A stretch of DNA of 64,000 nucleotides from Seriola aureovittata (taxonomy: Eukaryota > Chordata > Actinopteri > Carangiformes > Carangidae): positions 12,177,001 to 12,241,000 of the forward strand of contig NC_079378.1 of the NCBI RefSeq assembly GCF_021018895.1, given 5' to 3'. Positions 1-10,556 of the stretch are shown one piece after another. Both the position numbers and the translations under genes were made by a program. The notes under the pieces are model-generated. The model saw only the letters and a program-made list of their open reading frames with translations, was not told the origin of the DNA and ran no database searches. The stretch's first letter is position 1; the number at the start of each line of letters is the position of its first letter.

Positions 1-360
1 GATATTACACGGATCATTAGCCGCAAATATAAAAGGGAGCATCACAGCAGCCTAATGACGCTTTGATAAGCTCTGTTCTGGAAGTAAACATAATCTGTTG
101 ACTTTCAATTCTTTTGTCACACCACCGGTGATAGTTGAGGCACAATGAAGCATTCTGCTGTAAATGGGCTGCTGTCGTGCGGAGCACGGCAATGTGGGAC
201 ACTCTTGAAGAAAATAGGAGCTGGTGGGAAAGAGTTCAACATGTAAATACCTTTTTTATGTAACACGAACTTGCCAAAGTGTCTACAGCTGCTTCTCATC
301 TGGCTTGACATAAATGCGCGCTGCCTTCCAGCCTTTCCATTACCGCTGATCACTGAGTCA
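1..360. other. Possible conserved non-coding block (left edge)
   Basis: No gene is visible. The stretch is unique, free of microsatellites and transposon ends, and has the mixed AT-rich texture typical of vertebrate conserved non-coding elements, with short homeodomain-like cores. Open frames here are short and unrelated to any family I know. The block may continue beyond the left edge. The call rests on texture only. Confidence 0.3.
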
Positions 361-1282
361 CTGTGACTCATAATGCCGTCTGACAGGACCAGCAGTATTT
401 ACCAGTCGCAATTTACAGACACCTGCGAATTAATGCTGCATTACAAAGACACCATCATGACATTGCCCTCTTCCGACAAGATAAAAAAACAACAAAGGGG
501 CCCATTAAGTCTGAAAATGCAAAGTCCAGCCAAAGTCAAGGCTTCCAAGATGCATTTATCTGAAGACTTGTCAATAAATGGCAGAAAAACACTACCCAGC
601 AGCGCTGTGTTAACCTAATCACCAGCTAAATACTTTGCTTTACATGTCCATAAATCTAACAAGATACCTGTTTAGGTTTAAAATTTCAAACATAAACCTG
701 ATGTGTACATTTGCACTTATATTTGGTAATATTCTCAATTATTAAGTAAAAGCACAGGGAGTAAAATGCAGCACTGGATGCAATCTGACAGTGGGTATAA
801 TTAGATAATATCTATTATCATACATTATCAGTGTGTGCTTTGGGGGTTGGTAACAATCACGGCCAGTCACACTGATTTCAGGACTCAGTAGGAATGGCAC
901 AGTTTGGTAATGGAGTAAAGAGTCCGCAAGAGCTCTTCCAAAGAGGAAACTAATATTCACACAATAATTGTTAATTAATGATTTTTTTTTTTTTTTTAGT
1001 TTTACTGAAATGATTGTCATGATAATTTAACTGTTGATGACGACTCAACACAGTGACAGTGTCCGATCAGTCAGACCGGATTTTGTTTCCCATTTATTTT
1101 TGCTATATGTGAAAAAGGGCAAGACACATTCACTTCCTGTCACAGACTTGACCTCTGCTCAGCTTCAGAGTTCAGGTGTGAACTGAGGAGAGGAGCGAAA
1201 TAAACATTCAGGAAATTAAATTACAGAGATGTTGAAGTTGGAGTCATCATGACAAAACAGTGTGAAAAATAATACTAAGTTT
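361..1282. other. Unique AT-rich sequence, no gene seen
   Basis: I see no gene here. It holds a run of 17 T at about 982-998 and otherwise plain unique sequence. The last 15 bases (1268-1282) are the left copy of the target-site duplication of the SINE that follows. Confidence 0.6.
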
Positions 1283-1486
1283 GGGGCGTCGTGTGGCGTA
1301 GTGGTCTAAGCAGGCGCCCCATGTGTAGAGGCTACAGTCCTCGCTGCAGTTGGCTCTGGTTCGAGTCCCGCATCAGATGGCCTTTGCTGCATGTCATTCC
1401 CCCTCTCTCTGCCTCCCCATTTCCTGTCTCTCTCTACTATCCTGTCCAATAAAGGCACAAAAGCCCCCCCCCCCCCAAAAAAAAAT
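1283..1486 (+). mobile_element. tRNA-derived SINE, nearly complete
   Basis: A short interspersed element copied by a LINE reverse transcriptase. It has a tRNA-like head with both internal RNA polymerase III boxes (1294-1304 and 1358-1368), a pyrimidine-rich body that I recognise from a SINE common in percomorph fish, an AATAAA-containing end and a tail of C then A. It is bounded by a 15-base target-site duplication, 1268-1282 and 1487-1501, reading aataatactaagttt and aataatactatgttt with one mismatch. The near-identity of the duplication suggests a fairly young insertion. Orientation is plus. The family name is not assigned because I cannot search a repeat library. Confidence 0.93.
1294..1368 (+). 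promoter_or_regulatory. Pol III internal promoter (A and B boxes) of the SINE
   Basis: Box A reads TGGCGTAGTGG at 1294-1304 and fits TGGCNNAGTGG. Box B reads GGTTCGAGTCC at 1358-1368 and fits GGTTCGANTCC exactly. The spacing is as in tRNA genes. The head would not give a functional tRNA, because the cloverleaf is not maintained. Confidence 0.88.
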
Positions 1487-1999
1487 AATAATACTATGTT
1501 TAAACTGCAGGTCACTTGCAGGTCTCATCATGAGCTAAAAATATTTAGCTGCCAGAATCTGGTTAAATACACTCTGGTCTGTCTCAGTTGGTCCTTATTG
1601 AGGAGACAAGAGTTTAAGTTGAAGTGCCCATGAGCAAGACCCATACCCAGCTGATACTTTACAGCCACCAGTAAAAGTCTGCAGCTGAATGAGTGAGAAG
1701 CCATTCCCCGAGAGAGCATAATGCTGCTGCGCTGAATAAATAAATGAAGATATGTTATTGAGAAATGACTTGTTTGGTCACAGTGAATTGAGGTCATAAA
1801 GCATCCACCACATTACTTGTAGGGCAGATAGTTGTCATCATTTATTCCCCTCTGTTACCAGTAGCTATATGAGTCCAAAAATGTTAACTTTTTGGAGGAG
1901 GCTCTCCATGCGAGGCCAGACATTAATTGTTGTGCCTCTCGATGTTATATATATATATATAAATATATAACTGAATCCATCTTCACCTCATTACTCAAA
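1487..1999. repeat. Low-grade dispersed-repeat fragment within unique DNA
   Basis: Around 1610-1745 the text 'gcccatgagcaagaccc...cccagctg...gaatgagtgagaagcc' resembles a repeat common in fish built around 'cccttgagcaaggcacttaacccc' and ending in 'gaatgggtgaatgaga'. A related scrap lies at 45355-45470. Both are short and decayed. A small (TA)n lies near 1946-1970. No gene is seen. Confidence 0.4.
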
Positions 2000-2340
2000 A
2001 TGCAAATCATCGTCAGAATAATTTAAATGCGTCAGGAAAAGTGCTTTGTGGTGAGAGGATGCTTGCATTAGGAGTGGGTCAACTAAGTCATAGCTGGTTC
2101 CTCTATATTCATTTCTTTATAATCGCTCAAATCCTCAACAGCATTTAGAAAGCAATCCTCGCCCAGAGCCGTGTTTACTTTTCACACAATCTGGAAAGTC
2201 TGGTGAGCAGAGAAGAGGCACAGGAATACTGACAGGCCTGCTTCATATTCAGTTCTCTCTGCTGCATTTGGAAGGGGTCTTATGAATCCTAATATAGCAG
2301 TAAAAGGCCCATGCACATGCAAAATGAGTAACATTATTAT
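2000..2340. other. Possible conserved non-coding block with POU octamer
   Basis: Unique, repeat-free sequence. It begins with a perfect octamer ATGCAAAT at 2000-2007, the binding site of Oct/POU factors, followed by AT-rich cores. The look is that of a developmental enhancer, but no alignment was available. Confidence 0.33.
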
Positions 2341-3289
2341 GTGGGGGTGTGGTCAGTAATGTACGTATTGATCCACACAAGTACTAATAGAGTCTACATG
2401 GTGTTAATAGCTTCAAGAAACCATTTGTTGAGGGTTTACACTCTGAAATGCATAATTCAAGGCAATTACACTCTCCTGCAATGATGCACACAAATGTGTT
2501 AGGTGGTGAGCCATGGTCAGCATACTTAGTAGTGGCAATACTGAGCTACAGTAAAAAATTCATGGTCATGCATAAGGCTTCGTTATTCTTTTTTTTTTTT
2601 TATTATTTTTCAGCAACAGAAGTAACAGCAGGTAGGGTTTGTCTTCCCTGCTTTCTTTGTTCTGATGAGACTGATGTCATTTGGTTTCCATAGTTACACT
2701 GTGGGATAAAAACAATTCAACATATAAACATTTTTTGCTCATAGCATACACAGCTTTAGATCTCTCAAAAGGGTCGCAGTTCTCTGAATGAGAGTTTTAC
2801 ATTATGTCACGATGCTGAGAAGCGAGTCAGTGTTCGGCTTGTGATCTAATCTGATGATACCTTATTTTATGTAATCCAATCTAATTGATTTCCCTTGGGG
2901 CCTTTACGGATTATTTGCTTTGGACCTGCGAAGACCTTTACAGTGAAAAATTTTCATTAGAACCTCTGTCGCCAAAACAAATAGGCCTCATCAAAACAGT
3001 TGAAATCACGCTCTGTCGATTTGTCAATGATCCAAATTTAGAACATGCAAAATACTTTATTCTTGGGTTAAATTTTGACATATTCCACTAATTAATATGA
3101 ATGCCATGCTTGCGACCCGTGTGCGAGCATACAAGTATCTCACAAATTTATCTGCTGTTTGCCAGTGACAGTCATTTGTGAATCTTTACACTGCCACATT
3201 AGCGAACTGCGTGTAAGCGGTGCTCGCAAATCACTTCTGTGAAACGTGATTGAGTAACAAGGGTGTTGTTTCTGGAAAGACATTTTTTT
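2341..3289. other. Unique AT-rich sequence, no gene seen
   Basis: Nothing recognisable as a gene. There is a T run near 2589-2601. Around 3110-3220 the 8-mer TGCGAGCA occurs in inverted orientation (near 3122 and 3222), possibly the remains of an inverted-repeat element. Confidence 0.5.
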
Positions 3290-3472
3290 TTTAAGTCATT
3301 TTTTAATGAGCACTACACTCCGGATTACATTCACCTTCATCGTACCAGTGCGGAAGCAGAAATCTCAGAGTCATATATCTTAAAAACGGAGCAAATAAAA
3401 CCAAAACTATGTGTGTCAATACCACCAGACTTAAGTGAGAAATAGTGCATTTTTTGTTTGAATTTATCCTTT
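3290..3472 (+). mobile_element. Degenerate MITE 3' part (probable)
   Basis: The series 'gcggaagcagaaatctc', 'atatcttaaaaacggagc', 'ataaaaccaaaactat' and the end 'tttgaatttatcctttaaa' is one I associate with abundant short inverted-repeat elements of fish. The end resembles that of the better MITE at 17893-18258 ('tttgaatttgagtgaactg', then accctttaa). The left end was not found, so this is a truncated or strongly decayed copy. Confidence 0.42.
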
Positions 3473-4060
3473 AAAAATGATTGTGATCGATAATAGAAAA
3501 TTAGTTGATTCTGTGTATTACAATTTGTAAATAATTAGTACAAGTTGTCTCATAAAGTAGGACGTCTTTCATTCCCTGTATTTCTGTCCAAAGTCAAAGC
3601 TGCAGCACTGCACTGCCTCACTGCTCAGTGTATGCCTCAGTTAACCTGGACTGTGTTGTACACGCCCTAAGGCATGCTGTCAAAAAACCCTGCCTGATGA
3701 CAACCTGACAACTCCATCCATCTTATTTACCCGCTGGACAGCACAGATCTGCCGTGGCAATCAATAACGCTCACAATTAGTTTCCCTCCTGGGGGTGGTG
3801 GCAGAGGTAGGTACACAAGGGGGGTGGGGGGGTGGGGGTGGGGGGGTGAAGGGTTTGGCCGGCATTCCCTGACACAGCTGGACAGAGTGTACGTGTGGCC
3901 TGGGTCCATACAAGCCACATGTCCTGACATTAGCAAACATCTCTTGGGAAGTGCTGACATTTCCATATGTCCAGTAGAAAAGAGGGGGAGGTAAGTGTCA
4001 CGCAGTTCGTCTGCAAGCCTGCATGTATGCGACTGTGTGTTTTCTCCGTTATGTGTGAGC
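3473..4060. other. Unique sequence containing a G-rich tract
   Basis: No gene is supported. The minus-strand open frame through 3727-4062 is an artefact of the G-rich run (PHPHPP-type protein sequence). The tract at 3819-3853 has five closely spaced runs of four or more G on the plus strand. Confidence 0.6.
3819..3853 (+). repeat. G-rich low-complexity tract (G-quadruplex-capable)
   Basis: Runs of G of four to seven, separated by single T, form a pattern that satisfies the usual G-quadruplex rule of four G-runs with short loops. It may simply be a decayed microsatellite. Confidence 0.75.
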
Positions 4061-4345
4061 ACTCATGTGCATTGTTTTGTTTTTCACCTTGGCTTGGTGA
4101 CCTGGAAAATCTCCTCCAAAGGGCAGTGAGACGCTGAGAAGGACTCTCTGGAGGAGGCTGATGGATCTATATCAAGCCATAAAAATAGATAACTGTCATT
4201 CATCATCGGGGTGTCAGGAAGTTAACCCTGACCAACAGGGCTTAGCCACACAGAGCAGCCAAGGAGCATACAAGTCCCAGCATGCTTCAGTGTCATTTGG
4301 ATGCCCTTAGCAACCTGGCATGATTGCAGACGGGTGATTGATACC
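4061..4345. other. Weak candidate conserved non-coding block
   Basis: Unique sequence with an inverted pair CTCCTCCA (4111-4118) and TGGAGGAG (4149-4156) that could form a short stem with a 30-base loop. Otherwise no feature. The texture is like that of the other candidate blocks. Confidence 0.22.
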
Positions 4346-5790
4346 AGGTTTCCTCTTTGCGATTATCTTTTTATGTGATAAAATAGATTAGATCAGGAAC
4401 AATACATGGAGGAAAAAAAAAAATCAAATAATAAAGACATATTGCCTGAATTCAAGTGATTCATTAGCCTGAGGCGGTGATATATGGCAAATATGACCTG
4501 TCATTCATGAACCACTCTGATGAAATGATTGGAAAACTATTTTTTTGTCCTTCATTTGGCCCTTGTGGCCAATATCATCATGTCTATCATGAGCTTTTCA
4601 AGAGTCTTCTTTAGGTTTATTTATGTATTATTATACATTGTTTTTCTTTTTAATATGATAAATAATATTCATAGTTTTCTACCTGGTGCAATTATTCTTA
4701 AATCTGCTTCTCTATACGTGCTATATATACAGTATATAAACACATTTTCTAAATTATTATTATCATTTGAGCACTGCTACATAGAAAAATTTTCAAGTGT
4801 TGCAAACTTTTTAACTGTTATCTTACGTCATAGCTCTGATTAAATTGCACAGATCATTGTCTTTTTGACAAACCACAGGTGAAAGCGGAACCATAAAACC
4901 TCTTTACAGAAACAGCACTACTACTACTATACTAATACTTTTAATACTTTAAAACATTTGTCTTTTTGCAGATAATGTGAAGTCATTGAAGAACAATGCA
5001 CTTCATCTAAATAAAGGAAAAGCCTTGGATGGATCACTACTGAAGGTCAACAAATGACCTTTCCCTTTTTGGTAATCAGAAATACCTAAAATATCTTCCC
5101 TTTTCTCTTATTTCTCTGTTTCCAGTATCACACACTTGGCTCAGTTAACCATCATGATGCCTCCACTGCAAACCAATTACCTTTCTTCAACCTCTCCCAG
5201 TGAGCGCTTCCACTTCTAAACTCATCCAAATGCTTATCTGGCAGAAGTACAACACATCAAAAAAGCCACATTTCCTCTTTTATGTTGTTAGAAATTATTA
5301 ATGTTGCTAAACCCTTTTAAAATCCTAAGAGAATGGCAAATACATATTCGATTTCCCTAGAGGGCAACGAAGAAAGTCTGCACAAGCAAGTTGTTCTGCA
5401 GGAATACTGCACCACCGTGAAAAATGTATTAACTCAGCATTACAAAAAAACGCTAAACAAATAAGAGATATATACCCTTCTTTAAGAAATGAGGCCTCAG
5501 CAATCAGAAACCTGAGGAAAATTATTTCTCAAAGCAGAGGAAAATACTTGAGGCGAGAGTAAGAATGTGCTGTTTTGTAGTATTTAAGAGAGAAGTCTAA
5601 TTTATCCATGTTCACTATGAAAAAATGTGTCTTGATTGTTATTAAAGAGAGTACATTTCCTTCTCAGTGCCCTACTAAAAGAAGACTAAAAGACCGTGAA
5701 AAGTAAAATAATCCACGAAAATAGCTGAAGGATGTAACCTAAAAACTGAAGCTGTGTCAGTTTAACTGTACAACTTGTATATCTCATCAA
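4346..5790. other. AT-rich unique sequence, no gene seen
   Basis: The longest open frame (4529-4843, plus) is rich in F, I, L, S and Y, as expected from AT-rich DNA, and carries no domain I recognise. I see no splice-supported exon, no RNA gene and no clear transposon end. Confidence 0.6.
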
Positions 5791-6185
5791 CCTGGATGTC
5801 CTTGAAGGTTAAAGACAGGGGTCTCAGCAGCCTGCGGTGCCATTAAATCACTGTGTGTCAGCGTTAAACTTTGATCATGACAAATAATGGTGTTTTCATG
5901 TGAGCCCATGCATTGGACATCAATAAAGCCTAATGGCATGTCAGCCCTATTAATGGATTACTGCACAGAGCTCATAAAAACACAATATCCCATCAAGTCT
6001 AAAGGCCCTAATGATCCCACAGAGTCTAGTAAAGTCACTGTAGGTCCCATCCCCTGATGGATATCAGCTCTTAGTCCATTTTATCTTACTGCTGTTTAAG
6101 AGAACAGAGGATGTAAAGGGATGATGAGCCAGTATGATTACCTGCTGCAGTATGCAAGACAGGAGACTCCCAGTGTAGTCTTAAG
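5791..6185. other. Possible conserved non-coding block
   Basis: Unique and free of simple repeats, with several AT-rich cores such as 'ttaatggattactgc' near 5950 that resemble homeodomain sites, and an even base composition. I read it as a candidate enhancer, on texture only. Confidence 0.3.
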
Positions 6186-6354
6186 TGATATTAAACTGGC
6201 TGTAAGGGTGAAGAAAAATGTTGGTTTATGTGAAGGGAAATTTTAAAGCCACTATGTGTAGGGGTTATACCGTCTTCCAAAAACAATTTAACTGCATAGT
6301 TCTTGTTTGTAAAAAAAACAAAAAAGGAGCAATTTAAAAACTGATTCATTTCAT

Positions 6355-6490
6355 GTGTTTTTTGTTTGTCCAATCAGGCGGACAGATTGATACCACTCTC
6401 ATGTTTGTACACCAAATATGAAGATGGCACCAGCAGGCAGTTATCTTAGCTTAGCATAGTGACTTGAAACGGTCAAGATGGCTCTGCTAT
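6355..6490 (+). repeat. Dispersed fish repeat ('gcttagcataaagactggaaac' type), copy 1
   Basis: The phrases 'gacagattgataccactctc' (from about 6380), 'accaaatatgaag' and 'cttagcttagcata' occur in this order in a very abundant non-autonomous repeat of percomorph fish. The copy ends in a mutated version of the 'gactggaaac' core ('gacttgaaac'). A second copy of the same core is at 10336-10430. No coding function. Confidence 0.7.
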
Positions 6491-7045
6491 ATTGTACTTT
6501 TATTGTAATCTATGTAACAATATAGAGCACTGGTGGGATATGTATGCACAGAACCTTAGTTACATCCAGGTAACTGATATCATTGCTGAATATGAGAATC
6601 CTGTCGAGTGGCAACCACGGTAAGCAGAGGCTATAGAGTGGAGATGGCTTTGCTGCATGTGTGTTACTGAAAAGTAGATTTATTCATCTTGCTTAATGGT
6701 GTCTTTACTTTTAATAATCTCCATCGGCATCAGAAACTTGTCGGGGGGGGGGGGACACAAGTTGTCCAAGCTGATCAATCACAAGCTTTCAGTCTCCTCA
6801 TGTTATCTTTGTTGCCATGCATGACTACACATCCTCCTTTTCACCCTCCCTGTGAAGCTCCCTGGCAGGTAAAAACCTCCTCGGGCCAACAGTGAAGTTT
6901 ACAGCAACAAAAGGCAACTTGGAACAAAAGTAAGAAAACCTACAATAAACATGATGCCAGCCTTTTTGATGTCCGTGTGTATGTCTTAAAAAAGGCATCA
7001 TTGGTAGATGCACATGCATTTATGCAGACATGGATGCATAGATGG

Positions 7046-7046
<1 letters not shown>
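6491..7046. other. Unique sequence with a G12 run
   Basis: I see no gene. A homopolymer of 12 G lies at 6743-6754. The short open frames have no recognisable similarity. Confidence 0.55.

Positions 7047-7083
<37 letters not shown>
7047..7083 (+). repeat. (TG)n microsatellite
   Basis: An uninterrupted TG repeat of about 37 bases, preceded by 'gatggatggatg'-like variants. Confidence 0.97.
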
Positions 7084-7084
<1 letters not shown>

Positions 7085-7576
7085 TGGGCATCTTTCCTGA
7101 CACCAGCACGACTAGGCTGTTTAAACCCTCTTAGCATTGCGAGCGGTGGAGCTTGATGCTCTTAGAAGTCTGATCTGAAATTAGCTCATTTATTCATTTG
7201 ACAGGGATATTTCTATTTCAGGAAATACTGTTCACACTCAGTTTAAAGTTTGCTTCATATATCTTCTCGGTATCATGTTATTTTTATTATTAGTTTTTGC
7301 CTTTGGACAGCTGTTGTTTCTGTTTAGAGGTGCTCTTCATCAGTGATCCTTTTCACGCCTTCACATATTTTTTTGTCACCTTTAGGAGTAAGGTGGTATA
7401 AAATAACTCTGGATCATCCTCCTTATCACATCCTGTACAGGTTACATTCAAGTTCCTCTGTGGATAATTACAGCCCAGGAATTTGAAGATAATTGTTCAA
7501 AAAATCTGTTCCAGCTGTGATGAATGTGATGGCCTTTCTTGCAGTAGGTAAGTGATGAAATCTTTCCCTTTAATTT
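7084..7576. other. Unique sequence, no gene seen
   Basis: Ordinary AT-rich sequence without open frames of interest or repeats. Confidence 0.5.
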
Positions 7577-7813
7577 CCTCCACAAAGGAGGTTACGTTTT
7601 CACCTGTGTCTGTTTATTTGTCAGCCGGATTACGTGAAAAGTACTGAACCGATTTTTGACTGAACTTGCTGGATGGACGGGGCATAGGCCAGAGAGGAAG
7701 CCATTAAATTTTGGGTCAGATGTGAATAATTTACTATGAATTTGATTTTGTTTTTCTCTGTGAGATCTGGTGCATGGTGTTCGTCATTGGCCTTGGTGGA
7801 GATCTGCGCTCTC
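7577..7813 (+). mobile_element. Short non-autonomous DNA transposon, internally shortened
   Basis: The left end 'cctccacaaaggaggttacg', the middle 'gattacgtgaaaagtactgaa' region and 'ccattaaattttgggtcaga', and the right end 'cattggccttggtggagatc' follow in order a known dispersed element of animal genomes whose consensus starts CCGCCAAGGAGGTTATG and ends GGCCTTGGCGGAGGTATGCGCTC. The ends are partly inverted copies of each other, and the left end holds its own palindrome, CCTCCacaaaGGAGG. This copy is about 237 bases, shorter than copies I recall, which implies internal loss. It carries no coding sequence. Confidence 0.75.
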
Positions 7814-7847
7814 TCAGTTTTTCCTGTTTCATATTCAAATATTTCCA

Positions 7848-7920
7848 CATGCTTAAAAAAAATCCTGCATGCTTAAAAAAAAAATCCTGATCCTCACATT
7901 AAATGTAATATTTAATGTGA
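7848..7920 (+). repeat. 20-base tandem duplication followed by a perfect hairpin
   Basis: The unit 'catgcttaaaaaaaatcctg' occurs at 7848-7867 and again at 7868-7889 with two extra A. Directly after it, 7894-7904 (TCACATTAAAT) and 7910-7920 (ATTTAATGTGA) form a perfect 11-bp stem with a 5-base loop. It lies 35 bases past the transposon end. Confidence 0.85.
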
Positions 7921-9059
7921 CTTCTGATCTTGGCCATTGTTTGGAAGCCAGGTTACAAATGTCTTCTAACTAAGTACTCAAATCCAAATTGCCAAACTCA
8001 CGCACTGTGATATGGATGGATTGAAAGGTAAGATTGGTCATTTAAACAAAGCACCAGGTATGGGGTATGGCTATATCACTGCTTCACCAGAAGTATCAAA
8101 GTATCAAATAACATATGGATATCAGTTTTAATACACTTCAACTCAAAGCCATGAACTGCATCGGCTCCATGAGTCTGTTTGGCTGGGGAAACAGAAACAG
8201 CAACAGTCAGTGCTCAGCATGACTCCGTATCGGCACACTCCTTTTCCTTTGCCACCGCCATTGTCACCACACGCCGCCTCTCCCTGCCTCCCCTACTTCC
8301 CCTACTTAGGTGCACCGTAATTTTTCTCCAGGCAGCTAACACACCTGACATCACTCTGCTTATTACCCTGCAGGAAATGTAAAGGAAGAAGAAAAACCAA
8401 CCCCAGACCACATCCCCTAACATTATCATGACTCTATGAATAAACATGACGAGTACCCAACTGGAAATAGTACAACCTTTATGCACTGGCAAACAAATAA
8501 AAATGGCTTTAGGTGTCAAAAAAAGTTGGCTGGATGCTATGGTTAAGGCTTGTTAAGTTCAGGCACAAACATGACTTGAATAGCTTGATTACAAAAACAA
8601 TAAACCATGTTGATGGTTATAGAATGATTGTACTTGTGCTTTTCTAAAGGAAAACTCTGCAACCTGTCCATGTAAGGTTGAATGTTTTCCGTGAGGATGC
8701 ACTGTTGCCATCTTTCAATTAAGAATTAAAAATCTGCTTGTCTACCAGCATTGCTTTGATAGAAGCGGCTCTAGCGAAACCTTAAGCAAGATCTGGGGAC
8801 CTTTGTTAAAGTGGTCTGGATAAAGGTATGGACTCTAAACCCCAATTTAGAGTCCTGTGAAAGAACAATCTTACTTTTTCTGTAAGGATTGTAAATGTCA
8901 TAGCTGAATATGTTAATTTATTGCTGGCTGACTTTCATTTGTTTGTCAACTTTTTGTTATGTTTCTTTTTTTGCTTTTGCTGGGTCAGATCCTCGACAAA
9001 ATTTACTGTCTGATACTCTGGGTGTATAAACTTTAATAAAACCTTTAATAAAACAGTAT
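7921..9059. other. Unique sequence with a small tandem repeat, no gene seen
   Basis: Nothing recognisable as a gene. At 9031-9054 the 12-mer CTTTAATAAAAC is present twice in tandem and includes two AATAAA motifs, but there is no transcript evidence around it. Confidence 0.5.
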
Positions 9060-9610
9060 AAAACAGCTTCTCTCCTCGGCCCACCTGTGTTGATCTACTT
9101 GTTTGGTGTAATTGGTTTGCACAGCTTCACTAACCAGAGGTCAAATCCTTTTATCACTTCCTATGATTACAACCTTATCTCATCATTATTAATTTAGCCA
9201 GAAACACCTCGCAGCCTCTCCCCCTCCTGTTCCCTTACGTCTCACTGCTACCGTTGCCGCTGTTACCTTGTTGTTGTGTCTCATGTAGCGATCCCGACTA
9301 GGGATTTGAACTGATGTCGGTAAATGTTAGCCTAAATGACAATTAGCATTGTCCTGATGGCGTCTGTGGAGTCTTCAAACACAAGGCCTCTAGCCAGAGT
9401 GGTAAACATGTGTTATGATAACTTCCCTGGTGCTTGTTTCTCAGGGAGCCGCAGAGGAGGCAGTTTCATTCAGCCACCAGTGTCATCTAATTATTTCTGG
9501 CCCCCTGTTGCTCAACACGTTCAGTCTCTCCACGGCCTTACCCCCCTGCTGCGCAGCACTTCGAGTGTTCCCCGACTCGTTCTCATTAGAGACGGCGGTT
9601 ACGCTCCCCA
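9060..9610. other. Possible conserved non-coding block
   Basis: Unique sequence with low repeat content; 'cattattaatttagcc' near 9185 and 'catctaattatttc' near 9485 are homeodomain-like. The two open frames through 9336-9792 run into a pyrimidine tract and are not convincing. Confidence 0.28.
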
Positions 9611-9954
9611 TCTTGTGTATCTCTTCAACTCTCTCTCTTTCTCCCAGTCTTTCTTTCTCTCTCTATGTTTGTTTCTCTCTTTCTCTCACGGCTTTCTTAG
9701 AGTGCCTCTCAAACACTCTGTTAAATAAAGATTCCACTCCAGACAGAACAAACCCAAAATTCAATCAGAGGTGTATACACAAGCCTGACTAATGCCTGCA
9801 AGGCCACACACACACACACACGCACACACACCCTCATTAACACGCATACAAATGCACACACAGGGGGACAGAAGTTGGTATACAGCCTGAGCGACTCTCA
9901 GCCATATTCCCCACTGTGGGTTTATTAAAGACAGAGCGTGTTTACAATGTTGTT
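9611..9954. repeat. Pyrimidine-rich tract and (CA)n stretch
   Basis: A C/T-rich run of about 90 bases (9620-9710) is followed by interrupted CA repeats at about 9805-9832. The serine- and phenylalanine-rich open frames here are products of the tract. Confidence 0.8.
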
Positions 9955-10265
9955 TTTGCTAAATAATCCAGTGACACTTTATGTTTTAACATAAATAATA
10001 CTCTGCACGCTAATTAAAAAAAAGCTCATTTACATTTTTGTTGCAAAGCTTAAATGCTGCTAATCATTTTCCTTCTCGAAGCTCATTATTCAGAAAAATG
10101 GCTTTAATTTATTTATGAAGATAGCAAATAGCCATGCAATGCATACTCCATATTCTTCAAATTGTTGGTGATGTAAGCACTGTTTGTAATACAGAAAGGG
10201 ATGCCTAATAATTATACTGTTTATTATTAAACATTGTAATGCTGCCTATGGCTGAGTGCCTGGAG
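9955..10265. other. Candidate conserved non-coding element
   Basis: About 300 bases of unique, strongly AT-rich sequence with several TAAT cores (for example 'cacgctaattaaaa' near 10007, 'ctaatcattttcc' near 10059, 'cctaataattatac' near 10205), no simple repeats and no open frame. The pattern resembles homeodomain-rich developmental enhancers. Confidence 0.4.
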
Positions 10266-10335
10266 CCCTGTCTGTTTGCTACAGGCTTCATCCATTTTTT
10301 ACTGTTACACAGCATTTTTTACTTTCTTTCTTATA

Positions 10336-10430
10336 TACAGAGCTAGAGTCAGTAGGTGGTTAGCTGAGCTGAGCATAAAGACTGGAAGCAGGTGGAAACA
10401 CCTCCACCGTACAGCGCTGTACACAGACAA
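10336..10430 (+). repeat. Dispersed fish repeat ('gcataaagactggaaac' type), copy 2
   Basis: 'gctagagtcagtaggtggtt', 'agctgagctgagcataaag' and 'actggaagcaggtggaaaca' match the core of the same family as 6355-6490, in the same orientation. The copy is about 95 bases, so it is a fragment. Confidence 0.7.
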
Positions 10431-10510
10431 GAGCTTGATCATACTAATTTCAGTCTTTGAAAAATTAAGTGAGCAGAACTCTGAAAGTGTTTCCATAAAG
10501 ATGAACATCT

Positions 10511-10556
10511 AAAATGCAAATGAGACTTTTTTTGGTGGGATTTTTATTTGCATTTT
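10511..10556. promoter_or_regulatory. Inverted pair of POU octamers
   Basis: AAAATGCAAAT at 10511-10521 and its exact reverse complement ATTTGCATTTT at 10546-10556 enclose a 24-base spacer. Each arm contains the canonical octamer ATGCAAAT. The pair could bind two POU proteins; that this happens is inference. Confidence 0.5.

Noticed and set aside
1283..1375. Functional tRNA gene
   Set aside because: Pol III boxes are present, but the cloverleaf arms do not pair and the segment is bounded by a target-site duplication with a SINE body; it is a SINE head.
9336..9792. Two overlapping plus-strand open frames of about 125-130 codons
   Set aside because: They overlap in different phases and read through a pyrimidine-rich tract.
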